Made by a program: the position numbers and the translations under genes
NCBI RefSeq assembly: GCF_000611645.1
Contig: NW_014013425.1
Location: 4,587-36,032, forward strand
Source of the DNA: Monoraphidium neglectum
Lineage: Eukaryota > Chlorophyta > Chlorophyceae > Sphaeropleales > Selenastraceae
Length of the DNA: 31,446 nt
Reading direction: 5' to 3'
In this document: in pieces, positions 1 through 11,174 of the stretch
Numbering within the stretch: position 1 is the first letter of the stretch
How the letters are laid out: every line of letters begins with the position of its first letter
The notes under the pieces: model-generated
The model's input: the letters and a program-made list of their open reading frames with translations, nothing else
Databases searched by the model: none
Told to the model about the DNA's origin: nothing

Positions 1-1091
1 CGCCCCACTCCTCCGGAGAACGGCAGCAACCTCACCCGCCATTCCCGCCCATCTACTAGTGGTCAGAAAATGACTGTGTGTCCTGGTGAAGCTGATGAGG
101 ACCTGCCTCTCGCCTGCAGCTTTGGCCATATCATTCTGCACCATATGTGGTGCCAAACATCTGGCCCACTCAACATGATTGCCTGAATGGTGAACGGACG
201 AGCATGAGAAGTGTGAGCCGAGGATGGCGCTGCAGGCTGCTATGTGGCACCGCCGGCCAACACAAGTCTCACCTGTGAATTGCCTAAAAAATGCCAGCCG
301 GCATGTCACAGCCAAAATGCTTGAGCTCCTTGGTGTGCTGCTAGCCTGTTGCCTGCACGCGTGCATTGCCGTGCATGCACGCTCCCCATTGCAAGTGCGG
401 CCCTCCAAAACGCGGCGCACGACCCTGCAGGCGATGTGCATGCACACTCAGGTTTGATCTTACTCCGTACGCGTGTTGCGCAGCTTGATACAACGCTTTG
501 AAATGTACAATACGACGGTCGGATCTGATCTCATCCTTGCCAGGGGTCACAAACGCGCTTTTGATACAACAGGCGAATGAGCTGGAACAGGCCGACCAGT
601 AGGATCCTGTGAAGGAGTATCATATGGTGCACATCCATTGCCGGGCGCTGCCGCGTGCTTGGCACGCGGGTGGCAGGTGAGGGCAGGTGCCATCAGCCCC
701 GCTGGCTGCAAGTGCTACCGCTCAGTCAGCGGGTGGAATACTCGGTGGTCTGTGCAAGGCCTGATGCAGAATAAGGTGCGTCCATTACGACCCCCCATTT
801 TTTTACGTTGCTGCAGCGGAACAGGCGTCGCTGCTATTGGTGCACCTGAGCACCTTGACCTATAGAAATTGACCGACGGCATTCTGTGCAGGGATTTTTT
901 TCCAGCCATCGGCAGGGCGCACATGCAAAATGGAAAACACACTTGCGGGAGGGTTCAAGATATGTGACTCCAGAAATGCTAACCAAAAACAGCTGAGCCA
1001 CTGACCGTTTGTGCCCCCCTCGCCCGAATTCGGGACTGAATGTTGTCCCATCAAGCAGCTTGGGCCGACAGCTGGGGATTCATGCATCCAT
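1..1091. other. No gene recognised at the left edge
   Basis: I see no convincing exon here on either strand. Open frames are short and low in complexity and none resembles a known family. Part of the right side may be the 3' untranslated region of the inositol polyphosphate kinase gene that ends at 1092 on the minus strand. No TGTAA polyadenylation motif is evident on that strand close to the stop. Confidence 0.5.
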
Positions 1092-2790
1092 TCACACACC
1101 GGCTGGTCCCACCACCTCTTCCAGCGCTGCGATCAATCCCTCCAGCCCCGCCAGGAAATTGGCGTCTGGGCCGCCCTCGTGCATGCCCGCTGGGAAGGCG
1201 TGGGCAAAGTCGATCAGCCGCACCGCCACTCGTGCCTCGGCCGCGCACCGTGCAGCGCCCTCATACAGGAGCAGCACCGAGGCCGAAAACAGGTGGTAGG
1301 AGGTTTGGGTGCGGAAGACAGCCGCCATAGACTGCAGCTCTGCCAGCACAGGGCCCACCACATCGCGCGGCGCCAGTATGCCTGCGAGCGAGTGGACGGG
1401 GGAGAGGTCTGGTGGGTGGGTAGTGTCCAGGAAAGCAGCGTTGAGGGGCTGCCTGGAACAAGAATCACTGTGTGAACAGGGCTTTGCAAACAGGGCTTCG
1501 CTTCAGGATGTTGTGATAAATCTGGGTGCCCGCAGGTTGGTGTACGCGCACCGTTATCAGAGAAGCGCTTTAGCGCCGCCAACGCCCCCGCCTTGTCCAG
1601 CCGCTTGCCCCAGTGCCGGTCCTCGCGCCAATCGCCGGAGCCATCAGCCAGCGCGGCCTTGACGCCACACAGCCGGAAGCCCAGGGTGGCCTGGGTGGTG
1701 CTGTCATCCTTCAACCTAGGGGTGGTGGGTCAGCCAGCAGCCAGCGGATCCATGCCGTAAGGCAGCAGCCGCCAGGGCATGCCCGGCGCGCGGGTAATTC
1801 ACCCCTGAAAGCGCGTCACCTTCCTGCTGGCGTCTGGCTCCAGAGCCGTGCCTTTCAAAAGCGTCCGCCTTGCTACCCAAACCCAAGTTGACAAACCACC
1901 CCGGCACCTGTACTTGCTGATCAGCGCCTGTGGCCCCCAGGGGTACCACGTCTGCAGCCCGACCTTGGCGTCCAGCACACAGGGCAGGCGGTAGCCGGCG
2001 GCGAGGTCCTCCAGGATCAGATAGCGCCGGCCCTCGACAGTGCGGGTGCCAACTGTACAGGTACAAGCAATTTTTTGTGGCAGCGTGAATGCACGGGGAT
2101 GTTGCACGTGTCTGTGCGTGCGCGTGTATGCATGCTCACGTGTATTGTGATTGTCAGTGTGACTGTGCCTCTCTCCATGCAATGCCAACGCGCGCGTGTG
2201 TTTGTTTGTGTGTCTGTTTGTGTGCAGGTGTGCATCAGCACATACGGTGTGCTCGGGCAAAGTATCTACATGAGACTCAACACATGATGGGCCTAGCACT
2301 CCCATTGGCTCACAGCTGCAAGGAATCCATCGGCTGAGGGCCAACACATCCGCTTCCCCATAAAGGCAGGGGCCCCCACTGGAGCTCGCAAGACGCGTGC
2401 TGCCCTCTGCATGCCGTTCACATCCGGCAACGGCGCTTCTGCAACTTTCGTCGCCGTCGCTGCCGCTGCATTGGTGGCTGCTATGGCTGCGAATTGCCTC
2501 ACGATGATTGCCGCTGGTGCTGCCACCACAACTACTGCGCAAGCGCTCCACATGGGAGTACAGCTGCAGCTCCCTTTCTCCGCGCTCACCATCCTGCAGA
2601 TGCAATGTGCCAACTTGCATGGAACATTACAGTCTCGCACCATCTTATGCATATTGCGGGGCAGGGCAGCGATCGCTGCGGCTTGGCGAGGTTCACCTGC
2701 AGCAGCTTGAGGAAGCGCCCATCCTCGTCAATCAGAGCGGCAGGCAGGCCGCCTGCAAGGCCATGGACCAGCCCGGCATCAGCATCTTGC
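1092..2790 (-). CDS. Inositol polyphosphate multikinase (IPK family)
   Basis: Kinase of the IPK superfamily, which phosphorylates inositol phosphates with ATP. I read complement(join(1092..1381, 1552..1715, 1908..2052, 2536..2593, 2697..about 2790)); phases agree at every junction. The N-terminal exon carries ALIDEDGRFLK, like the LVDD-GRF block of plant IPK2. Next come DGERGERELQLYSHVE, the substrate/ATP signature PCVLDAKVG (PxxxDxKxG), WYPWG, the TLGFRLCGVK block, then SASVLLLYEG, IDFAHAF and the closing NFLAGLEGL. The stop is the TGA at 1092-1094. The start is not resolved: the usual HQVAGH-like segment should lie in an unidentified exon above 2790. The residues normally between YSHVE and GTRTVEG are also short, so a microexon within 2053-2535 may be missing. 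The family call is firm; exact substrate use cannot be told. Confidence 0.88.
2096..2240. repeat. GT/AC-rich alternating purine-pyrimidine tract
   Basis: Imperfect TG, GTGC and GCGCGTGTG-type simple sequence inside the longest intron of the inositol polyphosphate kinase gene. The alternating pattern is of the kind that can adopt Z-DNA. No regular unit is kept throughout. Confidence 0.6.
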
Positions 2791-2799
2791 CAGTGTCCC

Positions 2800-4226
2800 T
2801 TGCACACGGAATGACCACTGCATGCATGCGTTGCGCCCACCTTCTTGGCTGTGGCCCCCGACCTGCGACGAACCAGCAGCAACGGCAGCGGTGGCAGCAG
2901 AAGTGAGGCCCGATATTCACTGGTTGGCAAACGCCAAGCCATCATGCTGGACTGGTCAGTATAATACCGATGACATAACATTACCTGGTGGGCGTACGGT
3001 TGAAGCTTTCGCGTGCTGCTTTGAGCTTCGCAGCAGATCATTTTCGTCGATCTCGGATCTCAGGTATAGATCATGCAATATGGTGTGCTGAAAGACTTCG
3101 CAACACCTGCCAACCTTCCTATTAATGTGTAGCCTGGTTTAGCGCCGAGGAAGTCAAACACCGGGTCAATGAGTCAACAAGTCCACAAAGCCTACTGTAC
3201 CTACACACCTGAGGTGATCAGGTAAGAAAATGCTTGTATGAACTCGCCCTATTCGAGAAGTGGCATGGTATTGCTCCACGGCATTGCCCACCAGACATCT
3301 CTTCTGCTTTTTAACTCACGTGTGTCAACCCACTAGGGTAATTCACACGTATCCCTTTGTAATGCGCTTCCACAGGACGACGCCCACTTTGGGAACGTGA
3401 AAGCATTGAGACCATGCGGAGGATGCACAGCGCGTCTGCCTGCGGACGGTTCATGCGTTGGTGGTGACTAGAATTGCGCGTACACATCACGAGCAGCAGC
3501 GTCTCCACACAGCAGAGGTTCACGCGTAGCCACCGCTCAGAGACATGGATTGCAGCAGCCCCACATAACTGATTGCCATGTCATGGTACTTAAGCTGGCT
3601 GTTGTAGTACCCAGCGTTCTACTACTGGGTAGCCCTACGACAACCCATGGCGTGACGTGTTACCTACTGAAAAGGACATTCGTAAAGGCTGATCGGCGTT
3701 TTCACAGGCAGAATAACAATTAAAAAGAGCCCTGGCCTGGCGAACGCGTTGCGGCCGGGAAGTGGTAACGGCAAAGCGCATCAGTATAGTTGGGGGTGAA
3801 AAAAAGTACACATGATTGTTGAGTTCTCGCATACATACCATGATTGGTTGCAGTCTTTTCATGAATTGTCAGTGCTTGTAATGAAGCATTGCTGGGATGC
3901 GCTCTTTGCACAACCCTGATCTTCAAAAGCGTCCGCTTGGCCCCCATGGTGCCGCACCATGCGCTCGCCACGCGGGTGGCTGTAGCGGTCTCAAACCTGG
4001 CCCATCAGGATCCAAGCTGACATTTCATCCACCAACATTGCCACCTCAAAAGCCCCATGAGCCCGTGCAGTGCAGGGCTCCCTCCCCTCCCCTCCTCTCC
4101 TGTCGACCTGGGCTGTGAAAAGCACAAACGCGCCGCAGGCAGGCATCCCACTCTACGTGATGTCACACCGGACATGTTTCAAACAACCGAACAGGCTGTC
4201 GCAGGGAAAGGGCCGCGGCACGCATG
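2800..4226. other. Intergenic stretch, no gene recognised
   Basis: About 1.4 kb between the inositol polyphosphate kinase gene and the pfkB kinase gene. It probably holds the 5' end of the former (unidentified first exon and promoter) and the 3' untranslated region of the latter. Open frames such as those near 3311-3523 and 3635-3971 show no family resemblance and no consistent splice pattern. A 15-base segment at 3922-3936 also occurs at 1854-1868. Confidence 0.45.
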
Positions 4227-6236
4227 TCACGAGTCTGCTTCCATCCCGAGCCACTGGGTCGAGGAGGATGATGTCATCGACGAAGCAAGAGACCCGGTGC
4301 GTGAGCGTTCCAGCCCTGGAGAGTGCCCCACGCTGCCCTGCTGGCCGTACACCGTCCGATGCTTGCGGCCCGGTGGGCAGATCAGCGCGCGTGCACTGCC
4401 GGGCGGCGGCCGGCCTTCAGCCACGCCCGTGGCGTTGTCGCCCACAAGGCCCGCGATGGTGGCTCGCAGGCGCCGCCACGCTGCGCCGCTGAGCGCGGTG
4501 CCGCGCGCCTGGACGGCCTCGGCACCCGCGGCGCAGCCCGCGGCGCAGCAGGTGGAGAGGGGGGAGCCGCGCAACAGGGCGTAGAGGAAGCCCGCCGAGA
4601 AGAGGTCACCCGCGCCGATGGTGTCCACCACTGCGACCTTGCTGGCCGCCGCGCTGCCGGCCTCACCAGTCGCGGCGCGCGCGACTGCGCCGCGGGCGCC
4701 CAAGCTGACGACGCAGACACGGGCGTGCTGCAGCACCAGCGACTGCGCGGCCTCTACCAGGAACAAGGTCGACTGGCCATCTGCAGGCGCAGGGTGAGGT
4801 TGGCACAGGGTGGGGCCGCCGCTTGGAATGTGCTGACCCCCTCCTCTGCGACCAGCGTCGCCGCTCACTACTGCGGCACTGACACCAACCTGGTGGACGG
4901 CAAAACGCAGCAAAACACACAAGTCCAACATCCCAAGACCCAACAAGACCCCCTGAGACCTGACAGGCTCCCCAGCCATGGTCGCTCGCGCGGTCGCCCT
5001 CACCTGCACTTGCCGCGGCTCCGCCGCCCGCCAGCGCCGCCGCCTCTTCCTCGTTGGCGAACACGACGTCCACCAGGCCGGCCTCCAGCAGGCCCAGCAG
5101 CGTATCCCGGCAGGCCGCCACCACCTCAAATGACGCCAGGTCCAGTGACACCAGCGCGCCCGCGGCCCTGGCGGCCGCCATGGCCTCCCGAACGACGCTG
5201 GGCTTGTACAGCAGGTAGCCCTCACAGTGCAGAAGTGCGGGCCCCGCGTTCCAGCCCTGCGGCAGCTGCGAGCAGCTTGTAAGCTCCGCCGCCGCACCGA
5301 GGCACGTGCGCATCGTCCGCTGGCCGTCGGGCGTGACCAGGCAGACGCAGCGCGCTGTCGGGGCGCCAGTGGCGCTCTCCTGGGGGGCGGGGTAGAGGGG
5401 TAAGGCGAACGATGGAGCACGTGTGAGCGCGTGGGGTGCGGTGCAAGGGGGAGACTCGGCACTCGCCCGAGAGCCGTGGTGCAATGAAGCTGAGATTGCG
5501 ACAGGCGCCCCCAGATGCTGGACTCGCGTCATTGCGGCAACATTCAAACGCAGCCCCTGTAGAGAACAGGCCCCAGAACATCTGCCGGATGCCGCCAACC
5601 AATTTACACGTTTGGGCGCCCACCAGCAGCAGGGGCTCCACGCCACGCTCCAACAGCTGCTCGGTGTAGAAGGTCCCGGCTTCATCGGCGCCCACCATGC
5701 CCATAAATTGCGTCAGCAGTGTGCCGCCAGACACTCCCGCCAGGCCTTTCATCACGTTTGCCGCGCTGCCGCCCGGCACCCTGCAATCATGTGCGCGACA
5801 GGGTCAGCCTCAAGGTCTCTCAAGAACTGACACGCTGTTGGCTTGAAACATGCCAAAATGCTCTCCGAAGTGCTACGACTGCGCTGCCCTACAACCCCCC
5901 TCTGGCCTCACCGAGTGGAGGGCGCTTGGGCCGCCGTCGTGTCCAGGAGCGACTGCATTTCCGAGGGTGACACCAGCATGCAGCCACCCGGCTGTGCGCC
6001 AATGCGTTCCAGGAGATCTGATTGGAAACCGGGTCAAAGGGGGCGGGGGTGCCAGACCTATCACCACCCCTGGCACTGCATGCACAGGCTCTGTGCGCTG
6101 CAGCGGCGGCAGCGCCGACGCACGGAATGCACCTCGTAGCCGTCCAGCTTACTAGCTCACCAGAAGGTACGTCGCAGCAGATATCCATCACGGGGTCTCC
6201 TAAACCCACAACTTTCTTGACGGTGTCGCTCGCCAT
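4227..6236 (-). CDS. pfkB-family carbohydrate/nucleoside kinase, plant type
   Basis: Ribokinase-fold kinase that transfers phosphate from ATP to a sugar or nucleoside hydroxyl. I read complement(join(4227..4780, 5004..5379, 5624..5780, 5912..6017, 6161..6236)), 422 residues, all phases matching. Features in order: VVGLGDPVMDI (residues about 9-19), GAQPGGCMLV, the N-terminal pfkB signature VPGGSAANVMKGLAG, CVCLVTPDGQRTMR, LVSLDLASFEVV, FANEEEAAAL, and the C-terminal signature DTIGAGDLFSAGFLY near residue 290 with the GAGD anion hole and catalytic Asp. The order and wording resemble the plant group containing Arabidopsis At1g19600 rather than classical adenosine kinase; this is from memory. 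The start at 6236 (MASDTV) fits the family, but an in-frame Met lies at 6287. Some 65 residues after the conserved domain are not typical, so the true 3' end may be spliced differently. Substrate is not deducible. Confidence 0.9.
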
Positions 6237-6422
6237 TTCGCACAACAACGAAAGGAGCGCGCAGCCGACCCGTTGCACCGATACCAATGAAGATGGATGA
6301 TGATAATTTCATGCGGGGGCTAGCTTCAAGCAGGGCATTCAGACACAGGCCGTGGTGCGCGGTTGGCCACAGGGGAGACACAATAGTCCTCGTTTGCGTA
6401 ACAACCAAAGACCATTCGATAA

Positions 6423-8246
6423 CTAAATTACAGGGATGCCACGGCGCGGATGCCTTGTGGCCAGCGCGCGCAGGCCGCATGACTGCCTGCTCTGATTCCG
6501 TTGCTGCATGTCGTTCCGAAAACGCAGCAGCTGTGCTGCTTGCTGGGTGGGGCCTCCTAAGCGAATGGCGACATTTTCCAGGGGCGCTGCCACGTACCAG
6601 GGGCCAAGGTGCTCCAGCAGGGCGACGCCAGTGCATTGTCGAGCGACATGGACCGCGCTTGCAGGGCGGGCAGGTGCAATCCAGGGGGTGGGGGGGGGGG
6701 ACGAGTTGTTTCAAAAGCTGCATTGTGCCGAGCCGTTGCCTTCGACCCAGGGGTGTCATGGCACTTTGATGGCCATCGGTGGCCTCTGCGCGCAGGCGTG
6801 CCAGGAGGCGTTTTGACACCTGCAGCTGCGCGTGTACCCTGCCGCGCCCCCCCTGGGTCCTTCCTTGCCCCAGTCCCGTGCATCAGGCAAACTTCCCTGA
6901 CAATACTCCGCCACGGAGGAATTGTAGAACATGATTGGTGGCACTGACGGCTGTGCCTGCTACCGGGCTGCCAGCTCATTGGGCGGCAAGCAGGAGTTGA
7001 TGTCCCCTTGATCCTGGGCGATGCTACCGGCCATTGTAGCTACCTTGATTTGTGCTGCTGTGCGCTTGGCAACTAAAGTGCCCCCACACTCCATGCAGAG
7101 TGCGTGATTTGCTTGCTGCAACGATCCAGGTTAAACCTTTGCAACATTGCATTTGTCAAACCTCCATATTACCATAACCGCAGCATGCGGCAATCAAGGC
7201 GTCAAATCCCGTCATGCAATTGGTCCACCCACTAGCTGCTGTGCATGTGACTTGAAACAAGGCACCTGCGAATGCCCTGGTCCCTGCATCTGGATTTGCC
7301 TCCGTGCATCAGGCTTACTGTGGGGTTGACGCCTACGGGGATTGGGGGCGGCCATTGGTTGCAGCGAACACACTGCCCCTGGCGCGCCAATCTGCGTGTT
7401 GCTGCGTTCGCTGTCCAGCAAGAGGACAGACCTGGCCTGATCAAATACAAATCGCTGGGCTCTTCCATGGGCCCCACGCCCAGTTCACGTCCTGGTGCCC
7501 GCCGTCGGTATCTGCCGCCACCAAGGCCTATGCCAGCAATCTGGGGCCCCCTGTCTGTAGAGCAGACGGACAGATCAGCTGCGGAGGCGAATGCTGAATG
7601 GTGCATGGGGCTGTCAGCGGGGTTGAGTGTGGGGGGGCACCTTCAGGGTTTTGCAGCCCCTAGGCTGCGCCTTCCATGAGGCAATCACCACCTGCTTTGT
7701 GACTGCCAGTGCGCTGTGTAAAGCCGTGTCAACATGGTGTGGATGGCCTGTGCATGCGCGAGGTGAGGAGGTGCCGTGAGGCAATGCGCTGAGCTCTTCT
7801 GGACCAGAGTCAATACGTGATCCATCAGCCTTGCCAGCAGCTCGCCGCCGCAGCCGTTTGCACCCAGGGCCAAGACCGTGACTGGTGATGGTGAATGGAT
7901 TATAGCAGGCCAGCATTCCGGGTGCAATGCAGGCAGTGGTGGGTGGGTGCCTGTGGAGCTGCTTGCGTTGGTAGTGGGGCTGCATGGGGTGGCGCGTGGG
8001 CACTGCGCTTTTGCCTGGCTTTGGGTGGCTTGCTGCCGGGCTCACACTTGCCGCATAGCTCCCGATATGGACTCTATTCACGTGAGTGATGCAGGTGGAG
8101 GGCGTGGCCTGCGACGCGTCATATTGTGGAACGGCGTTTCCTCACCACCCTGGTATCCGTCCTTGAAGGGGCCTGCCGGATTCTGACCCCCTGCTGTTGC
8201 CCATGAAGGGGCCAGCGATCGGGCGGCTGACCGAGCACATTTCCAT
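6423..8246 (-). CDS. Unrecognised multi-exon protein-coding gene
   Basis: I do not recognise the product. Two segments look coding. The first, about 7700-7890, follows a CACCAG acceptor and reads VLALGANGCGGELLARLMDH followed by a helical stretch ending TMLTRLYTA. The second, 6423 to about 6657, reads GVALLEHLGPWYVAAPLENV and then a glutamine/arginine-rich tail to the TAG stop at 6423-6425. Between them, near 7400-7590, several frames could be exons (one contains MEEPSDLYLIRPG), but I could not make the phases agree. A possible start is the Met at 8246 (MEMCSVSRPIAG), which would make the gene divergent from the small protein at 8759. Boundaries are approximate. It lies in tandem with, and about 190 bases upstream of, the pfkB kinase gene. 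Confidence 0.5.
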
Positions 8247-8758
8247 GCCCGTGACGACACTGCCTGACCCGGACCAGCGGCCCGCCCACATCAGGCGACC
8301 TTGTCGGGTGCTGTGGTGGCGCAGCAACGGCAGAGTGACACCTATGAAAGCAAACATCGTTTGATCAAGCAGCTGGCCATCGACACTGTTAAATTGCATA
8401 CCGGTACGATACCTTCTTTGTTTGCCAGTGTTGCGTCTGGGCCACACACGACGCAGGCACCGCTCGATCTCTTTCTGACAGCGGCCTCGTGCGTTGAGCA
8501 TCAGCAGCGGCACTGGGAGCTGAGGGTGCGTTGTATCAGCACGTAGTAATACGTTGCTACTTAACATCCAGCCTGTCGGCGGGCCCAGTTTGCCGCACAC
8601 TGCGCTGCTTTGCCCCTTGGCCGCATGCAATGATGCATCCGCCAACTTTTGTTGCAGCCCGCCCACTTGGCATTGGACAGCAATTCCTGGTGAGGCTGCT
8701 GTCTCAGAGCTTCAGCAGCCGTTGACGTGGCGCCCTTTCTGCCGTTGCGCAGGCCACC

Positions 8759-8953
8759 ATGGCCATCCCGTCCGCCCTGAACAGAGCTCTGGATGTCGCC
8801 CACAAGGTCACCGTGGGCGTCCTGATCACAAGCGCGGTCTACTTTACCTTGGAAATTGGCCGTGCTACATGGGCTATCTCGGGGCACAATGCTGAAACGC
8901 GACAGCAGGACAAGTCAGCAGCGGCAGCAACACCCGCTGCGGATAGCAGTTGA
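8759..8953 (+). CDS. 64-residue single-span membrane microprotein, COX14-like candidate
   Basis: A single-exon frame whose ATG sits in an ideal context (GCCACCATGG), directly after a CAG that could be the acceptor of a 5' UTR intron (TTGCGCAG just before 8753). The protein begins MAIPSALNRALDVAHKVTVG and has one hydrophobic helix (about residues 17-41, VGVLITSAVYFTLEIGRATW) and a polar, alanine-rich tail. The pattern of a short amphipathic lead with Asp-x-x-His before one membrane helix resembles COX14-type cytochrome oxidase assembly factors, but the match is loose and I offer it only as a candidate. TGTAA motifs follow about 165 bases downstream. It is divergent from the unrecognised gene on the left. 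Confidence 0.65.
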   Translation: MAIPSALNRALDVAHKVTVGVLITSAVYFTLEIGRATWAISGHNAETRQQDKSAAAATPAADSS

Positions 8954-9496
8954 GCAAGTTGCATCCCTTACGTCTGCAAGGTTGCGAGCCCTCGCGTCCC
9001 TCCTTCAGGACAAAGATGCCCATTGCCTGTGTACCTTCATGCTGGCGCCCAGCTTGTTGTCTGTGTTGAACGCATCAGGCGCTGGGTCTCCGCGCCTAGC
9101 TCTGCGGCCACTTAATCTGTAAAAGTTGTGTAACTTGCCGATTGTGCATCTGATTGGAATTCACTCACGAGCTGCCATATTCAACAACAAAATCGGCCGT
9201 CGATGGTGAGGTCAACAGTTGGGTCGCACCGAGCACAAGTCTCTCAAGTGGGGTTGAAAATGCAAAGTTGGGGAACGGACACTGTGATGCCCATGCCCTC
9301 AGTGCAGGCCCGTGAGGGTGTTGAAGTACAGCTGGTCGAGGTAACCCGTTGATTGAGCGACCTGCAAGCAGGGCAAAAGGGGCAGCCGCCGGAGAGAATG
9401 CTGGTTGCTGCTCAGATCAGGCAGTGGTAACACATGATCAGAGCGCCCCAGCAGGAACAGGACATGACAAAACAGACCAGCCTGCTGCTGATTGTC
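8954..9496. other. 3' UTR and intergenic spacer
   Basis: No coding signal. It contains the likely 3' UTR of the membrane microprotein, with two green-algal-type TGTAA motifs at 9119-9123 and 9129-9133. On the other side it contains the 3' region of the convergent PDZ-like gene. Confidence 0.5.
9119..9133 (+). terminator. Paired TGTAA polyadenylation motifs
   Basis: Two copies of TGTAA, the usual chlorophyte polyadenylation signal, at 9119-9123 and 9129-9133, downstream of the 64-residue membrane protein. Position and orientation fit; use is inferred. Confidence 0.5.
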
Positions 9497-9536
9497 TCAC
9501 TGCTCCTGCAGACTGATCCTCATCGCCGCTGCCGCT

Positions 9537-10930
9537 CTACCCTGAGCTATGCCTTGGCAATGCTCGCCCTGTCATATGCACCCAAACAGAGCGGGCCCTC
9601 ACCACGAGGATGATGAACGGGGGCAGCGCAAACAGTGCCAGCACGCCCAGCAGGAACGGCCGGTCGTCGCGCGCTGCGTCGACCTCCATGCGCTCCTTGC
9701 GCTTCTGCTGCCGCTGCTCCACCGCCGTGGGTGTGCGGCCCTGCGCAGCCGTCTCACGGTACTGCCGCGCCAGGCGTTCGCCGATGGACTCCCCTGGAGG
9801 GCCGTCCACGGAGGCCAGCGGGCTCGTTAGATTGCTGCCTGCGTTGCTGCTGCTGCTGCTGGTCGCGGGCAGGCTGTCGCCGTCCAGAATCCCAGGAATG
9901 GGGCCGTCCCATTTTTCGAATTCCAGTGTGATGGTGTCTGCGCTCCTCATCCGCATCAGCTCGCGGATGTTCTTCAAGGACGGCCTGGCAGGCGGCGTAA
10001 GGCGGTGACGAGTGCACAAACTCTTGCTTGGCAGATGGTGCAAAGCGTTTAGGAGTGCAGCAACAAGCCCAGCACCATGGTAGTAAAGCCAAGCGACCCG
10101 ACTGCCTTACTTGATCAGCGGCACACTGGCTGAAAGTCCCACCTGTCCTGCAGCCTCCAGACCTCGTAGGCGCGGATCGGATCTGATATGGCCGTCAGCC
10201 GCATGCCTGGCCGCACACCCGCCTGCGTAGGAAACAGGGAGCCATAAGCTACATGGGCTGTGATGCTCATGCCCAAGGCTCTGGACAATGCACGTCTTGG
10301 CGGATGAGGGAGGGCAATAAATGGAGCACGTGTACTGCACCACGCTATCGCTGCACATACAGCGCTGTGAACATACCTCCTCTGCCTCACTGTTGTCTGC
10401 AACGGCGACGGTAATGATGGCCTGCCCAAAGCCCATGGGTGCAACATCAAACTTGATGCTGCGGCGCGCCCCTACAGTGTCGAGCTCAACCCTTTGGGGC
10501 CACATGGGAGCAAAGATGGCAAAGGATGAAAGTGGTTTTGTGTCGTGGCAGCGCTTCCCACATTGTCCTCTTGCAAGCGGCGGACTCCTGCTGATGGGCA
10601 ATTGCTGATGTGGCGTGCAACACCGACCCTCTCATGCTGGGGCCACGCGGGACCCTCGCACCTGAACGGGCCCTCAGACAGGCTGGTGGCTGCGCCAGCC
10701 GATGCAGCCGCGCCATCTTTGGCGCTTTCCACCTTTTGCAGCCCTCCCACGCGGCGGCTACGGCACGCCATGCCCCATGACGGCACACGTTCCCATGCAG
10801 TGCACTGTGGGGCGCCCAGCATGCGCCGCGCTCTGGGCGCGCGGGCCAGTGCCGGATGCAAGCTAGTCGCATTGACAGTGCGGGCGGGCGCTGCTGCATA
10901 GCTCCGCATGATGGCTGATCCGCAAAACAA
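9537..10930 (-). CDS. Chloroplast-targeted PDZ-like protein with C-terminal membrane anchor
   Basis: Four exons: about 10662..10930, 10377..10491, 10143 to about 10290, and a last exon from 9984. The first encodes a serine/alanine/arginine-rich leader (MRSYAAAPARTVNATSL..., with an RRMLG segment) typical of a plastid transit peptide; starts at 10930 or 10909 are possible. Exons 2-4 give VELDTVGARRSIKFDVAP, LGMSITAHVAYGSLF, AGVRPGMRLTAISDP, and IRELMRMRSADTITLEFEKW. This carboxylate-loop, GxxPG and repeat-of-strand layout is that of a PDZ-like fold. A charged linker (RQQKRKERMEVDAARDDRP) leads into one membrane helix, FLLGVLALFALPPFIILVV. The frame closes at 9537, but a strong donor GTGAGG after IILV and an acceptor at 9506 would give a shorter end, Glu-Gln-stop, at 9497. 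The exon 2/3 junction is ambiguous (donor at the GTGAGG or the GTATGT). Probably a thylakoid or envelope membrane protein; function unknown. Confidence 0.75.
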
Positions 10931-11174
10931 TGAGCGTTGCGTTGTTGGACTTGTAGATTGTTTCTTCTGTGCACCACTCTGCTATCATATGCCTTTTTCA
11001 GACTGTGTTTTTTGATGTTTAAATAAACTGTGGCACTTTGCGTCCTTCCAAGCATTGACGAGTGCTGTGATCTGGGATCCGCGGTCTCTGCGCGCCACAA
11101 CCAGCTTTACCGTGCGAGGCATCCCATCAATGTACAGGCTGGCAAAGATCTACAGAGACACATAGATCATTGCG
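10931..11174. promoter_or_regulatory. Shared bidirectional promoter region
   Basis: The PDZ-like plastid protein starts leftward at 10930 (or 10909) and the Nudix hydrolase starts rightward at 11175, leaving about 245 bases for both promoters. An AT-rich patch (TTTAAATAAACTG) lies at about 11018-11030. No further element is identified. Confidence 0.45.

Noticed and set aside
1854..3936. Shared 15-base word at 1854-1868 and 3922-3936
   Set aside because: Similarity does not extend beyond the word, so I do not call a duplicated element.
4323..5282. 319-codon plus-strand open frame
   Set aside because: Antisense to the pfkB kinase exons, whose motifs and splice phases are clear on the minus strand.
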